This document shows, in pieces, positions 1 through 13,100 of a stretch of 64,000 bases of DNA. A program made the translations under genes and the position numbers. How positions within the stretch are numbered: the stretch's first letter is position 1; each line of letters opens with the position of its first letter. Origin of the DNA: Tilletiopsis washingtonensis (taxonomy: Eukaryota > Basidiomycota > Exobasidiomycetes > Entylomatales); NCBI RefSeq assembly GCF_003144115.1, contig NW_020312025.1, positions 69,461 through 133,460 of the forward strand, given 5' to 3'. The notes beneath the pieces are model-generated. The model did no database searches. It was given only the letters and a program-made list of their open reading frames with translations, and was not told the origin of the DNA.

Positions 1-3000
1 CGCGCTCCTCGCCGTCGGCGCGGTAGAGGATCACGTTGAGGTCGGAAAGGTCGAGCTCGGCCATAGCCTCATCGGCGCCAGTCGAGCACAGAGTGTCGAG
101 CTCGGCGCCGAGGCCGTCCATCCACGTCTCGAAGAGCATGACACTGCCCGGCGGGAAGTGGTCGGGCACCACGAGCTCGGTGAACGTGCCGTCGTCGTCG
201 CTGCCCTCGCGCAGCGGCGGCGCCGGAACATCGATGAGGCGCGACGGCAGACCGCGCAGCGTCTCGGCATCCTTGGGCGCCTCGCGCGAGGTGATCTCGA
301 GCGTCTTGCCGAGGATGAAGCGCGCCTTTGTCCGGTTGAGCTTGATCGGATCGATGAAGCCGCGCTCGCCCGAGTGTGCCCGGAAGGCCGTGTGCGCAAT
401 GACGAGGTAGCCGCGGTGCGTCTGCGGGTGCACGCGGTGCATCATGATGTAGTCGTTCTCCTGGTGAGCGTGGCCCTCGCTGTAGCCGCCCGAGACCATC
501 TCGGCGTGCAGGTGGTTGAAGACGCGCTTGATGTACGAGATGCCGCTGTCCTCGACGCGCTCGACAAGCGCGTACTTGCGGTTCTCCTTGACGACGTCGA
601 GCAGGCTCGGGTAAAGATCGTCGAAGCCCTTGGTCGAGCCGATGGCCGACCAGGAGAATGCGACGAGAGCGCCCATCGTGATGGCATCCTCGGCGGTGCG
701 CTTGTGCGCCGGCGTCTCGTTGTCGTGCGTCAAGTCCATGAAGAGGGCGTGCGGGCTCGAGCCGAGCAGCGGGATGACGGTGCACGGCTGGCCAGCCTTG
801 CCGCCGGGCACATCGACAGTGTCGGCGCGCGCAAGGCACGCCTCATCCATCGAGCCGACCGGCTTGTTGACGCCGAAGCGGTACAGCAGGCGGCTCTCCT
901 CCTTCGGATCGCCAGCGTTGTCCATCTCGCGGATGAGCGAGTTGATGCCGAGCCGGCTGACGAAGTAGACGTCCATCTCTGCGCTGCCCGTGAAGAGCTC
1001 GGCGCAGACGTAGAGATTGGGGTTGACGCGGCGCGCCACGTCGAGGAAGTGCTCGCCGACGTGGATCGGCGTCGAGTGACAGTTGTCGATGCGGAAGCCG
1101 TCGAAGAGACCGGCGAGCGAGGCGCAGTACGCCTCCATGTGCTTCCACAGGAAGGGCGAGTCTGCCGGGCGCGCGCCGTAGCGCAGCTTCACGCAATCGC
1201 CCCAGGCGATGACCTCGCGCCGCAAGTACACGCGCGACTTGCTCGAGGCAAAGTCCGACAGCGGGTCGGCCGCCCAGATCCAGCCATTGTGCGCGAGCGC
1301 GAGCTGCTTGGCATCTGCGCCGCTCTTCTTCACCGCCGGGTGCTTGGGGTCAAGGCGCGTGAAGTACGGCTCGCAGAAGGGCAGGCTGAGGCATGCGCGT
1401 CAGTGCTTGCCCCGCTCAGACGCGCAGACACGACTCACTCCTTTGTGATCGGGCCCATCTTCGGGCCGCCAGCCTCAACGCGCATGTACGTCAAGCGTCC
1501 GCCGAGGTTCTCGATGATCGCCTTGGTGTCCTCGTCGTACAGCGCGTACAGCGGCGCGTTGATCTCGTCGAGCGCTGCCTTGAGCGCCGCCACCGCGTCG
1601 TCCTTGCCCTTGCCCTCGTTCTGCGCAAGCGTGCGCAGGATGGCCAGCGTCGTGGCGCCGTCGAGGTGCGTCGTGAAGCGCTCGCCGAGCGACATGCGAT
1701 TCCGCAGGGCGTGGCGCTGCAGCAGCGGCAGAGCGTCGGCGAGCGTCTTGCCACTCAGCGAGTCGTCGCCCAGCGAGTGCACCTGGCGCGACGAGGAGGC
1801 CTGGTCCCAGGCGCCAGCAAGCGCGCTTGTCTCGCCGGCAACGTCGACGACGTAGTACTGCCAGAGCTTGAGCGGGCCAAGCACCTCCTTCTTGACGCCC
1901 TCCATGATTGCAGTCACGTCGGCTGCGCTCTGCGGGTCTGTCGGCAGGCCGAACTCGGCCAGCCGGTTGGAGAAGTCCAGCAGCGCGCGGTCGAGCTCCT
2001 CGGCGGGCGTGAGATGCGGCGAGTTCGCCGGGCTGTATGCTACACGACGCGTGCATCAGGCTCTGCGATGTACATAGCGACGCGCGTGACTCACCTGCTT
2101 CTGGGTGCTCGTTCAGCCACTCCGAGTTGTTTGCCGTGTGGTTGAGCACCACGTCGACAATGCTGCCCAGCCCGTACTCCTTCTTGATCTTGCCCATCCA
2201 CTGGCCCAGCGTCTTGCTACGCTCCTCGCGCGTCTTGGCCGGACCAGCCTTGGCGTCGAAGAGGTCGTGGGCAAAGTCGTTCTGCTCGGCAATCGAGTAG
2301 GGCGAGTTGCTCGAGCCGCGCACCTGCAGCGGCGGGTAGTGGAGCATGTTGTAGCCAGCATCGCGCGCGTACGCCAGGTGCGGCGCCCAGTCAGAGAGCG
2401 AGCCGGCCCACTTGGAGATGAAGGACTGGACCACAAGGCCGTCCTGCGAGATGGGAGTGGGCGCGGCGCCCGACACCTTGCCGCCCGACGGCTGCGGCGC
2501 CGAGGTGGAGGGGTCGAGGATGGAGGAGCGCTCGGGCAGCAGCAGCACGGGGTCGACGTTGAAGTAGCCGTGCTTGCTCTTCACGCGCGGGCCCGCCTTG
2601 GGCTGGAAGTGCGGCTCCTGCACCGTCGGGTACGGCGTCTCTGGCCGCGGCGAGGCGTGCTCGACGTAGAACTCGAACGCGCCGGGCGCCTCGATGTAGA
2701 GCGAGATGTAGCTCGGCTTCGTGAAGTCCGACGAGAGCCTGGTGTGCGTATGAGCGCTGTGTACAGCACGAGCATGGCGCCAGCAGACTCACTTGTGCTC
2801 GTAGAACTGCGAGCGGACAAACTCCTTGCCCTTGGGCGGGAAGTTGGTCCACAGCGCGCCGTCCTTGGAGGCGAGCGAGCCGGCCTCGATGGAGAAGCGC
2901 AGCACGTAGGCCGACGTGGGCGCCGGCAGGCGAATGTACTGCACACGGCGTCAGCAAGCGTCGCGCACAGGCCACAGCGGCGCCGCTGCACGCACCGCGG

Positions 3001-3136
3001 CATCGCCCGGCGAGCCGTCGTCCTCGAGGGCGACCTGGAAGACGCGCAGCGCATCGGGCGACGGCACCGTCGAGAGGCTCGCCGTCGAGGCGCCGCGCGA
3101 GGCGGCGGCAGGCCGAGCCGGCGTAGCGGCTGGCAT
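1..3136 (-). CDS. GDB1: Glycogen debranching enzyme, N-terminal 972 residues (3' end outside window)
   Basis: Bifunctional cytosolic enzyme (4-alpha-glucanotransferase plus amylo-1,6-glucosidase) that removes branch stubs during glycogen breakdown. Exons: complement(join(<1..1385,1439..2039,2095..2738,2793..2938,2996..3136)); all phases agree and introns are 53-57 nt. Family signatures seen are DVVLNHTANNSEWL, HPEAAYSPANSPHLTP (read across the third intron), FDGFRIDNCHSTPIH with the transferase nucleophile Asp, and YVCAELFTGS. Only the transferase half is present; the glucosidase half lies beyond position 1. The start at 3136 is the first Met that gives an open exon joining the conserved body in phase. 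The short Ala/Ser-rich leader is not conserved, so the exact start is less certain than the identity. Confidence 0.96.
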
Positions 3137-4675
3137 GGTGGGTGGGCGAGGGAGTGGTGGAGCAGAGGGAAGCGTCCAGCAAGCTGGGATCGGTCTCTCC
3201 ACAGGAAGGCAGCGGCAGCCACAGCAGCAGCAGCGCCGTCGAACTTCGAGCGCGGCAGGCGCGCGGCCTCAGGGTCGACACGAGCGGCCGGGCACCAGAG
3301 CAGCACAGGCACAAGCTCGCGCTCCACCGCTGCCGCTGGCGCGCACACCGCACCGCGCATCGCGGCGCTCCGTGCGCGGCGGCGCATCTCCTCGCCGCAG
3401 ATCTTCCATCGGGCCCCGGCTGGCCGCGCTGGCAACGCACGAGAGACCTCACAAGCAGCTCAGCGAGCATGGCGAAGCCTCGCACACACGCTGGCCTCCC
3501 ATCTCGTGCCCTGCTGTGCTCGCCCAAGGGCCCCCAGACAGACGCTCGAGGCCGTGCGGATTCGAGTGTCGCCGCACGCGGTGCCGACGCCGTGCGCGAT
3601 GCGCGCAGCGTGCAGCGAGCTGCAGCAGAGCAACTTTGGCTCGGCGCCGGCGATCCCCCAGCCCCTTGAGCGTGATCTGCGCCGTGCCTGAGATGCGCAT
3701 GCGCATTCTTATTGCAAGATGCTCGCTGCGGCACGAAGGGCGCCATCACTCGCTGCTGCTGCGCTGCTCTCGAGCGTCGTCGTCGACGACCGCCAGCAGC
3801 CGATGTAGCTCAGCAGAGCTCGACGTCGGGGTCCAGAGGTCTGTGCATCGGCGCGCGCACCGGTGCGGCCGACAGCCTTGGCGCATGAGCGCTGTCCAGC
3901 AGGGCGAGCAGCCACCCTCGCAGATCTCAAGCTCACACGACCAGCTCACTCGCAGCAGATAGACGTCTCAAGAGGTAGCATTGCAGGGTACACGAAGCTC
4001 GGACAAGCCCGCGCCGCTCACAGAGGCTGGCGCGAGGGCAGGAGGTAGAAGAAAAAGTGACCGCCGACTCATAAGAGCGGGGCACGGAATGGTTGGTTGT
4101 TCTCGACCAAGCAAATAGTACTCCTTCGGTAAAGACCTCACGAGGTAGTACACCTGCCCCTGCCTGTGGATGGGATGGCGGTCAGCAAGCGGTGCGACGA
4201 GCAGGGGTGCGCGGCGGCAACTCACATAAGGGTGCCGGACGCGCGGCCGGATGCGGGCGCCGCGCAGCCTCTTATACCGCGCCGCACGCCGCCGCCGCGC
4301 TTGCCGAGCCGCGCTGGCGCCGGCGCCGCGCGGGCGGGTGCTTCGCAAGACACGCGGCGCGCGCGCGCTGCGCCAGGGGGCACGCCTGCGGCCGCCTCGC
4401 ATCGCATCATCCTTTCCACTCGTATGCAGCGAGAACAATGGATTGTCAGTCGCAGGGCTAGTGTACACAGGCGGCGCGCAGCAGAGCTAAGCGCGGACGC
4501 GGGCTCGCGGCGTGCTCAGCACGGCCGCTGGCGCAGGGATGAGGGACGCGGGAACAGTGATGTGGCGGGCGAGCGGGGGCATGTATAAAGACAGGGTCAA
4601 TGAGAGTGTGATGGCGAGCCGATGTGCGAATGAGTGTGTGGTGCGTGAGTGAGATGGCGGGGGGACAGGTGAAAG
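3137..4675. other. Intergenic: GDB1 promoter and possible tiny spliced transcript
   Basis: No conserved gene is seen. On the minus strand a TATAAG box (about 4270-4279) lies upstream of a good intron (GTGAGT donor at 4225, CAG acceptor, exon resuming at 4163). If an ATG split by that intron is used (AT at 4226-4227, G at 4163), a 65-residue frame ends at 3968, starting MQGQVYYLVRSLPKEYYLL. I recognise no family. It may equally be a spliced leader of GDB1 or chance. Polypyrimidine runs around 3150-3350 fit the GDB1 5' region. Confidence 0.25.
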
Positions 4676-7124
4676 CTAGGTGCGCGGAGCAGACGAGGAC
4701 CAGTGTAGCGCTGGGTCCTCGGACTCGGGCGACTCGACGAGCGCGTGGCGCAGCGGCGAGCTGGGCCCGTCGGACAGGCGCGGGCGCGCAGGCGACGACA
4801 CCATCGACGGCGACGACGCCTGCTGCAGCTCGACGGCGTGCTGCGCAGGCGGCGGCACGTTGATCGAGAGGCGCCGCGAGGCCAGCGCGTTGACGGGCTG
4901 CGAGAGCGAGCGGTTGTGCCGCGAGTGGCCGGTCCGCTGCGATGGCTGGGCGCGGGCGAGCGAGAAGCCGTGCGACGGCGCCGGTGCCGGCTCGCCGAAT
5001 GCCTCGCCGAGCGCCAATGTGTGTGCGCGCGAGCCCTGCGACGGCGCACCTGCCTCGCTGACGCGGCGCAGCTTGTTGGCGTCGATGCGTTGCAGGCGGG
5101 CAGAGAGGTCGGCGACGTCGAGCGGCGGCGGTGCAATGTGCGCAGAGTTGCTCGGCACAGCAGCGCGAGGCGCACGCTTGGCGCTGGTGCGGCGGCTGGG
5201 CGCACGGCTGGAGCGCTTGAGGCCTTGCCGCGCCAGGAAGCCGAGCGTGCGTGCCACGGCGTACTGCGCCCACAGCGTGAGGAGCAGCGGCGCAGCCGCC
5301 TGCGCCACAAAGATGATGAGATGCGTCACCCGGCTCGTGAGGCCGCCGACGGCCGTGTCGTGGGCATGCACCTGTGCTGCGCCCTGCGAGGCATGTGCGG
5401 CAGCCAGCAGCGACGCGGCGGGAGCGGTGCCGGCGTCGAACGGAGCGCCCAGCGGGCCGAAGCGCGTCTGCATGCTGGGCACCAGGTCCATGACCCATGT
5501 CGACGCGCCGCCGAACGCCGTTGTCCGCACGTACGAGGCCGAGGCGGAGAGGTCGAGGAAAGCCAGCAGCGCGATGAGGGCCTGCGCCAGCACGTGTGCA
5601 CGCATCGCCCGCGAGAAGAGGTCCATGAGGTTGCGTCGCCGCAGGCCAACGGCTGCGGCGCCCATGAGTGCAAAGCCGGGCTGCACGAGGAAGAAGATGA
5701 GCAGCGACGGCGAGAAGATGTCGGCGTCTGGAGCAGCAAGCGGTCAGCGGCTGTACAGAGCGTGAGGAACTGCGAGACTCACATGTGCGGTAGCCCCAGA
5801 TGCAAGCGGTGGTGATGCCAACCGCAATGGCGACCAGGCCGGCCGCGACGTGGTCCGGTCGGTACGCAGCGTCGTCACCCAGAAGGCCAGGCGTGCCCTT
5901 GCCAGACGCAAGCGGCATGATCAGGGCAAAGTCATCGCCACTGCGTCGCCGCTCGGCATGTGCGGCAGCGAGCTTCTCGTCGAAGACACTCGACATCGCA
6001 TCGCCCGAGTTGGCCCGCTGTGGTGGAGACATGGGCGGCGAGCGAGCGGCGCTGAGCGCTCCGCCGGGCACACGACGAGGACTCGGCGAGGCCAGCAGGT
6101 TCTGCACCGTCGGCAGAAGGCTGGCCTCAGCAGCGGCAGCACCCGAGCGTCGCGGTGTCCGCACGCTGTCGGAGCGGCACCGCGACCGTTCGCTCGCGTG
6201 CGGCTCTGGCAGGTGCGAGCTCGGCAGAAGCTCGCGCTGCGGGTGTGGCCGACCGATCAACGGCGAGCCGTCAATCGCCTGCTCGTCGCTCTCTTCGTCG
6301 AACGGGCTGGTCGGGATCGGGTCAGAGTCAACGTCGAAGATGCTGCGCAGCTCCTCGAGCCCGGCACGCAGGTAGGGTGACGCTGCTTGGCGGAAGATCT
6401 GCGCCGAGCGCGAGTGCGAGATAGACGCGGACCAGCGGCGCGAGCGCGACGCATCGTCGCCGTCGGGCTGCGACGACGGCCCGGCGGCGGCCGAGGCCTC
6501 GAAGAGCGCACTGCTGCTGCGCGGCGGCGCGGGCAAGGTGACACGCAGCGAGCGGCTGCGCGGCAGATCGCTGACCTGCACTGGCGAGCGCGGCGCCTTG
6601 TAGCTGTTGTGCCGCATGGGCTGCGTTGGCGAGACAGAGAGATACTGTGCGGATGCCGGTGCCGGAGGCGGAGAGGCAGCCTCGTCGGGCTGCACGAAGA
6701 GCGGCAGGGTGAAGCCAAGGGCCGAGCTGATACGCTGGCTGCTGGCGGCCTCGCGGCGTGCCGAGCTCGACGGCGCACCGGGCGACGGCTGCCGCGAGCT
6801 GGAGCCGCTCGAGATGCGGCTGCCGGCGGCGCTGTCGCGGCGGCCAGCAGGCATCGAGGGCACGGGCGGCGGCGGCGAGACGTGCGGCACGCCGAGGTGC
6901 GCTGCGCCGTTGGCGCTCGACGGGCGCGAGTGCCGGCTGAGACGACGCATGCGACGAGCGTGCTGCTGCGGTGCCGGCAGCGTGGCCGAGTGCAGTGTAG
7001 GTGAGGGTGCGAGCGACGAGCTCGGCGAGGGTGCGAAGAGGAACGCAGGTGAGGGCGAGAGGAAGGGATCCAGCGACGCCGCGTGCGGCGGGCTGGGCCC
7101 GCGCGAGGGCGGAGCGGCGAGCAT
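4676..7124 (-). CDS. Ser/Pro-rich four-span membrane protein, unknown function
   Basis: Two exons, complement(join(4676..5727,5783..7124)), 55-nt intron, 797 residues. The first 420 residues are low-complexity Ser/Pro/Ala/Arg and probably disordered. Hydrophobic segments follow at about residues 425-447 (HVAAGLVAIAVGITTACIW), 452-476 (SPSLLIFFLVQPGFALMGA), 490-510 (HVLAQALIALLAFLDL) and 580-605 (THLIIFVAQAAAPLLLTLWA). The intron sits between the first two spans. A second Ser/Arg-rich tail of about 180 residues follows the last span. I recognise no transporter or receptor signature. The long polar arms around a small membrane core suggest a scaffold or regulated membrane protein, but this is inference. 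The start is the first Met of the open frame; a downstream Met is possible. Confidence 0.75.
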
Positions 7125-7910
7125 GATGGCGTGAGGCGGCGCAGAGACGTGGGTGTTGGACGCAAAGAGTGATCGGCGCCTATGAGCTCGACGATGACAA
7201 GAGCAGGCGGCGGACCGGCAACGAGGACAAAGGCGGCGGCGCAGCGGGCGGGGTCAGGGCGCTGAGTGCTGCCTTGGGCTTAGAGTGGTGGTAACGCAAA
7301 GCCGTGGCGGGCGCGACAGGGGGTCGGCCGGAGCGGCGATCCGCGTTGTCCTCGACTCTGCTGCGGGAGCTCGGAGCCGGATCCCGAGGGCGCACAGAGC
7401 GCTAAGGTGGGCTGCCGATGGGCTGCTGCTCGCCGAGCCGCCGAGCAGAGGGCCAAGGCGGCACAAGGCGCGCGAGGCGGGCAGCAGCAAGACTGGCCAG
7501 GCACGCGCGGCGCTGCAGCGAGAGCGGGGCTGCAGCTGGAGGAGGGCAGCCGCTGCGGTCGGCCTGCCAGTGAGCGGGCCGTTGAGCGAGAGGTGGAGCG
7601 GGCGAGGAGAGGAAGGAAGAGGCGGTTGCGGACAAGCGAGAGGCGAGGCGGAGGCTCGGCAGACGCGCGCAGCGAGAAGCGCACGCAGCGGCAGAAAGCA
7701 CAGCGAGGCGCAGCAGCGCGAGGCGCACGCGGCTCGCGGCTCGCGGCGCCGGCGGCTCGGCTCGGCAGCGAGCGGCACGAAATCGAAGGCGCGTGCAGCA
7801 AGGAGGCGTGTCACACGCCGGCCGCACGGTGACGCGGGCACCCGAGAGGCTGGAGCGGGTGGAGGAGGTGAGTAGCGGAGAGGAGCACGGAGGAGATGGT
7901 GAGGAGGCAA

Positions 7911-7929
7911 GAGAGAGAGAGAGAGAGAG
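7911..7929. repeat. (GA)n microsatellite
   Basis: About 9-10 uninterrupted GA units in the upstream region of the membrane-protein gene. A shorter GA run lies at 10075-10089 in the trailer of the next gene. Confidence 0.9.
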
Positions 7930-9205
7930 GCCGACAGTGATGGAGCGGAGGCCCACGCGTGAAGAGGCCCCCGCTGCGCAGACGGCGAGCAAGCACAAAG
8001 CAGGCGCCTGTGACTCCCGCTCCGGACGCAGCAGCCCCCTCTCGCTGTGACGCGGCTCAGCGTCTCACGCTGCATCGCAGCTGCGGTCTGTGGCTCCCGT
8101 CTGCGGCGGCTTGCTGCCCTCTCGTCCTCTGTCCTGCTCCGCTTCTCTGCCCTCGTGCCATTCTGGCAGCACACGGCGCCGGATGCTGCGCGCCGGGCGT
8201 CCCGCGCCGCCGTGCCGTGGACCCGCGCGCATCTCACCGCCCGCCGCCGCATCTGCAGCGCGCGCCTTGGCATGCGCCGCACCGCCGTCAGCGCCGGCAT
8301 GGCCCCACTCGGACTCGCCTCCCCCCCGAGCATCATCCTCGCGCCCGCACCCGCCCAGCGATCGCATGCATCTCGCCGAGCCCTGCGCCGCGTGCCTCTC
8401 GCCGCTTGGCCCTGCACGCTGGACATGCGCGCGACGATCATCCTCCGGGCGCCGTCCATGATGCGTTGTCGCCGCACCCGCATCGCACGCTTTGCTGGCA
8501 AGGCGCAGCGCGGCTGCTGCAGGGTGTGAGCATGTGCAGGACGCCTCGGGATCTCGCTTGCGCAGCTGCAGCCGGCGTGGCTCGGCCATGCGCATACCGC
8601 TGCCGTGCCGCTGCCGTGTTGGACGCGCAGTGCCGACGCCGCCGCAGCCGCAGCACCGCGCCGCACGGCAGAGCGGCAGCCCTCTGCCGACGCCGCTCTC
8701 GCGCACCTTTTTCATTCGGCGCCGACGACGGCAGCGCCAAAGCCCGCCTCCGACACGCTGTGCATGTGCTCTGCTGCCCTGCAAGCCGACAGCGACACGA
8801 AAGGGCCGCCCGCCCAGATTTAGCACGCTGCTGCACGGCACACGCTCGAGTCACCGCACCCTTGTGGTCGCCGCAGCAGCTGCAGCTTGAAGTTTTCGAC
8901 ACAGCGAAATGTGACTTGAAGAGAGGACGGGGCAACGCTGCCTTCCCCATGGAGTCATGGCACATGAAGCGGGATGGGCCGCGGCGGCGAGCTTGCGAGG
9001 CGACGATCGCGGTGGGCGGTGTGGAGCGGCGCATTTGCGCAGCGGGTGCGGCGCCAGCGCTGCGGGAGCGCATGTCTCTGAGGTCAGCCACATCTCGTCG
9101 AGGAGACCCGCACCGGCACCCGCACCCGGCGCCTTCTCTCCACATCGTCTCGCCGACTGCTGCTGCGTTGGCCGACGCTGCGAGCACGGCAGCGTTCGTG
9201 GGAGC

Positions 9206-9229
9206 GCTCTCTCTCTCTCTCTCTCTCTC
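9206..9229. repeat. (CT)n microsatellite
   Basis: About 12 CT units. It is the complement-strand counterpart of the GA tracts nearby; such tracts are common in fungal promoters and leaders. Confidence 0.9.
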
Positions 9230-10128
9230 CCTCCGTCTTTTCTGCGCTCTGGCGCCAGAAGCAGCGCCGCATTCCGCCAAGCAGCGCCTCGCCGTCAGAG
9301 AGAGCCTGCGCTGCGTCCATGCGGGCATCGGGTCGGGCGGGCGGTGCCGCCGATGCGCGCCCGCCAGCTTGGCAGCGAAAGCCACGTGCGCGCCTGTCGG
9401 CCTGCCATTCTACAGAGCCGCTTGGCACGGCTGTATGCGCTGTACCATACTTGACAGCATGGCCGACGAAGAGGAGCCCGCAAGGCCGAGCGCTGCAGGC
9501 GCAGAACAGAGAAAGCGCTGCATGCGATGGCGACACGCATGCACGATGGCGCGGCGGCGACGGCGCTGCCAAGCCTGCCGCTGCGGCAGCCGGCGCAAAG
9601 GCCGCTCGCCGAGCTCGAGCGAGGCATGCGCTGCGTCGGCACGCCAAGCTCACGCTGCGCCAAGGTGCGGACGTCTCCGCTGCTCCCTCTCCCTCCCAGA
9701 TGCAGGGGCACGGCGGAGCTCCAGAGCAGAAAGTCTAGCGTCCTGATGCGCGAGCTTGGTCGTGCAGCATGATGCCCGATGGCGTCCAGGTGGAGGCTTG
9801 CACCCTGACAGACAACCAGACAGTCCAGCGAGCACACTGACAAACGCAGAATGAACACATCTCAGGTTTCCCTCGGGCGCAAAGTCAGGTCAGGTGCGGA
9901 ACAGGGTAGGGGGCCATGGGGCGCAGAGATAGGGGCAGCGAAGAGGGACGGGTCAGAGGGAGGAGCAAGGCACTATGTGAGCGTATCGGAGGGGGATCAA
10001 TGAACAGGTTGTGAGCGGAATGAGCGTGGAGACGACGAATGCAGAATGTGGACGGGGACGAGAGGAAGATGCTGGAGAGAGAGAGAGAGGATCGGGAGGT
10101 CGGAAGAGGATGGCGCGGAAATCGACGC

Positions 10129-13100
10129 TCAGGCGGCAAAGTCCCACTCGCTGCCGCTCTCGTAGAACTCGGAGCACGAGGCCGGGCTGTCGTAGCCGCA
10201 CGGCGTCGATGGCGCAGTAGCCGGCGTGCTGCGCCCGCTGGCCAGGCTCGAGGGGCGGTCGCTGTACGTCGATGCCGCCGTGCTGACGCTGCTCTTCATC
10301 GTGGGAGGCGGCGAGGGACTCGGCGACGTGTGCGTCAGCGCCGGCGCTGGGGAGGTGCCGCGACGCCCGCGCGGCGTGTGGTCGGCATCGGGTCCAGAGG
10401 GCAGGGACAGGAAGCTGGGTCCGCCGTACGAGCTCATGATCGGTGCCGACGGCGACTCGCGACGGTCGTAGCCTGTGCCAGGCGCGAAGCGCGCGCGTTC
10501 GGGACTGATAGAGGCGCTGCGAGCGCCCATGAGCGTGCGCGTCGAGGCGTCGCTGCCGGTGCTGAAGTCGCGGCGCGAACTGCTGCCCTCGCCGTAGAGC
10601 GGCTCGTGCGGGCCGGGCGGCGGGCTGGGACTGTTGTTGGCGCTGCTGTTCGGCGTCGTGCCTGGCAGCGGCGGCGGCGGCTTCGAGAGACCGAAGCGCG
10701 CAATGAGCGGGTTCACGCCAGCTCCCGTGCCCGCCGGCCGCTGGCACTGTCCGAGCTCCGGCCGAGGCGTGCGGCCAGCAGGCGCTCCGGGCGCGCCGGC
10801 GTTCCAGTTGAAGCGGAAGCCAGCGCCCGTGCCGATGCCGGCATAGCGCAGGGCACGCTCGCGCTCGCGTGCACGCTCCTGCCGCAGGTGCTCGGCAGGC
10901 GACAGGCCCGACGGCGTCGAGGGCGCAGACAACGAGCCGTCGCCGCCAAAGCGGTTCTTGCAGAACGTCGACGGCGAGGAGGAGGCGATGCTGTCTGCGC
11001 GCTTGCGCTCGCCGAAGCTTGGCCCGGGGACGATTAGGTGGTGCGGATCCGGGTTCGTGGGCGTGGAGAGGAGCGCACGAGTCGGCTTGACGTCGCGCGA
11101 CGGCCCGCCTTCGTCCTCGGAGCAGCTGGCGGTGGAGCTGCCGCTCTTGCATGCCGCCATGGCTGCCCACTTGGCCTCGAGCAGGCCCATCTCCATGTGC
11201 ATGTCACGCATCTCCTCGACGTCCTCGGCGCTCAGGCGGTTGCTGACGGCGCAGGCCTTGCGGTCGTACTCGACTGGACTGTGCGTGCGCAGCTCCTGAG
11301 GCGGGGCCTGGCTGAAGCGCACGCGAGCGCGGCCGCGGCTCGTGTTGCTGGCGATGCTCTCGCTCTCCGAGCTCGAGTCGCGCGCCGACGACCAGGACGC
11401 GCCGCTAGGAGGGCGCACGAGGCCTTGTGCGGACTGCGCTGAGGTGCGGCGACGGAAGCACGGACGCAGCGGCACCTTGGGCTTCGGCCGCGTCGGCGAC
11501 GAGGAGCGCCTGCCGCGCGACGACTTGCGCACCAGCGGCGGCGCTTCCGGTGTCGTAGGCGGAGAAGAGGCTGCAACTGACGGGATGGACTCGCTCGACG
11601 GACGCGAAGAAGTAGGCGAAGGCGGCGCAGCGGTGTCTGCGCTGGCAGGCGGCGTCTCGGCACCGGGTGCAACCGTGTCGGAGGTTGACAGCGGCGAGGC
11701 AGTCGAAGGAGCATGAGGCGAGACATCGCGCAGCGTCTCGACGCTCTGATCGATGCCGGTGGACGGCTCGTCAACAGGCGCCGAGACGCACTCGCATAGC
11801 GGGCTGGGCACGGCAGGCACCGTCTCGCTTGGACTGACACAGCGCGGCGGCAGTGGCGGCGGACCGACAAACTCGAACTCGTTCCAGCTGGTGCTGGTCG
11901 TGAAGGGTGTGGGCGTCGTGGGCGAGAGATCTTCCGGACGAGCCGAGACGCCGCTGGCCGCGTTCTGCGCCGCAATCGCTGCCTCGCGCGCTGATGCTGA
12001 GCCGCGGGACGAGCGACGCCGGCCGCTGAGCACGCCCGGCGTGGACATGTCGCCCGTGCGCTCCTTGGCGATGGGCGTGGAGTCGGGCGACGGCATGACA
12101 GTGGCGCCAGCGAGAGGCTTGGCAGGCGGCGTCGTGCTCGTCACCTCGCCGGCCGCGCCTTCCTCCGCCAGCTCGGCAATGCGGCCCTTGCGACGGCGCG
12201 CTGCAAGGCCGGCGGGTGCGCGCATGCCATGACGCGACATGGACGAGAGGCCGTGGCCGCCGGCGCGCGGCGAGAAGTGCGGCAGCTGCGGCGCCGAGGC
12301 TGTCTGAGTGGGCGCAAGGTGCTGCTGCTGTTGCTGCTGCGTTTGCTGCTGCATCTTGCGGATGCTGCCGCCGAGGCCCAGGCCGTGGCCGTAGTGGTGC
12401 TGGTGCGGCGTGCCCGGAATCTCGTCGGCATCGCTGTCGCCGAAGCCGGGACGGTCGCTGCCGCTGGCAAAGCTGCTGCTCTCCTCGTCGCACTCGCTCA
12501 CCGTCTCGAGCTCGGGCTCGTGCACGCTGGCGCCATCGAGATCGAGGTCCTCGACGTCAGCCAGATCGCCGCGGCGCACGCCGGGAGCCACGAAGCTGTT
12601 CCAGCTCGACATGGAGCTCGGCGAGTCGAGCGGCTCGTAGTCGGACTGCGAGCCGCCCATCGACGAGGCAATGCTGCAGCTGGGCGACGGCGGCACGACG
12701 AGGTGCGGCAGCTCGTACGCGCCATTGTTGCCATTCTGGAACGACGGCCCGCTAAGACGCGTCTCGGGCGACGAAGAGAGGCCCCAGCCGAGCTTGGTCC
12801 CGCCATTGGCGATTCGCAGCTCGGGGTGCGAGCGCGAGCCGACGATGGGCCGCGGCGCTGCATGCTGGCCGCTGCTCTGGTATTGCTGCTGTGCGAGCTG
12901 GCGCTGCTGGAGCGCAGGGCTCGGGCTCGGGCTCGGGCTCGGGCACGGCGCGCCCGGCTCGTCGTCGTGCGGCTCGTCGTGCCGCAGACGCGTCAGCGTG
13001 GCGTCGCGCTCGTGGCGGATCGGCGGCTGCTCGTCGGCAGCGGTGTGCTTGTCGCCAAGTGCGGCGTGTGCGAGTGGAGAGCGACTATCGGCCGGCTCGT

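Larger units (their letters stand above)
7125..10128. other. 3 kb intergenic region, no supported gene
   Basis: It lies upstream of the membrane-protein gene and downstream of the next minus-strand gene. The long open frames here are Arg/Cys/Ala-rich on both strands, lack paired splice sites and show no domain, so I treat them as GC artefacts. The stretch holds (GA)n and (CT)n tracts and is the likely 5' control region of the 4676-7124 gene. No tRNA-like TTCGA loop was seen. Confidence 0.5.

Noticed and set aside
7959-9746. 595-residue plus-strand frame in the 7.1-10.1 kb gap
   Set aside because: Cys/Arg/Ala-rich composition, no domain, no splice context; typical of stop-poor GC-rich intergenic DNA.
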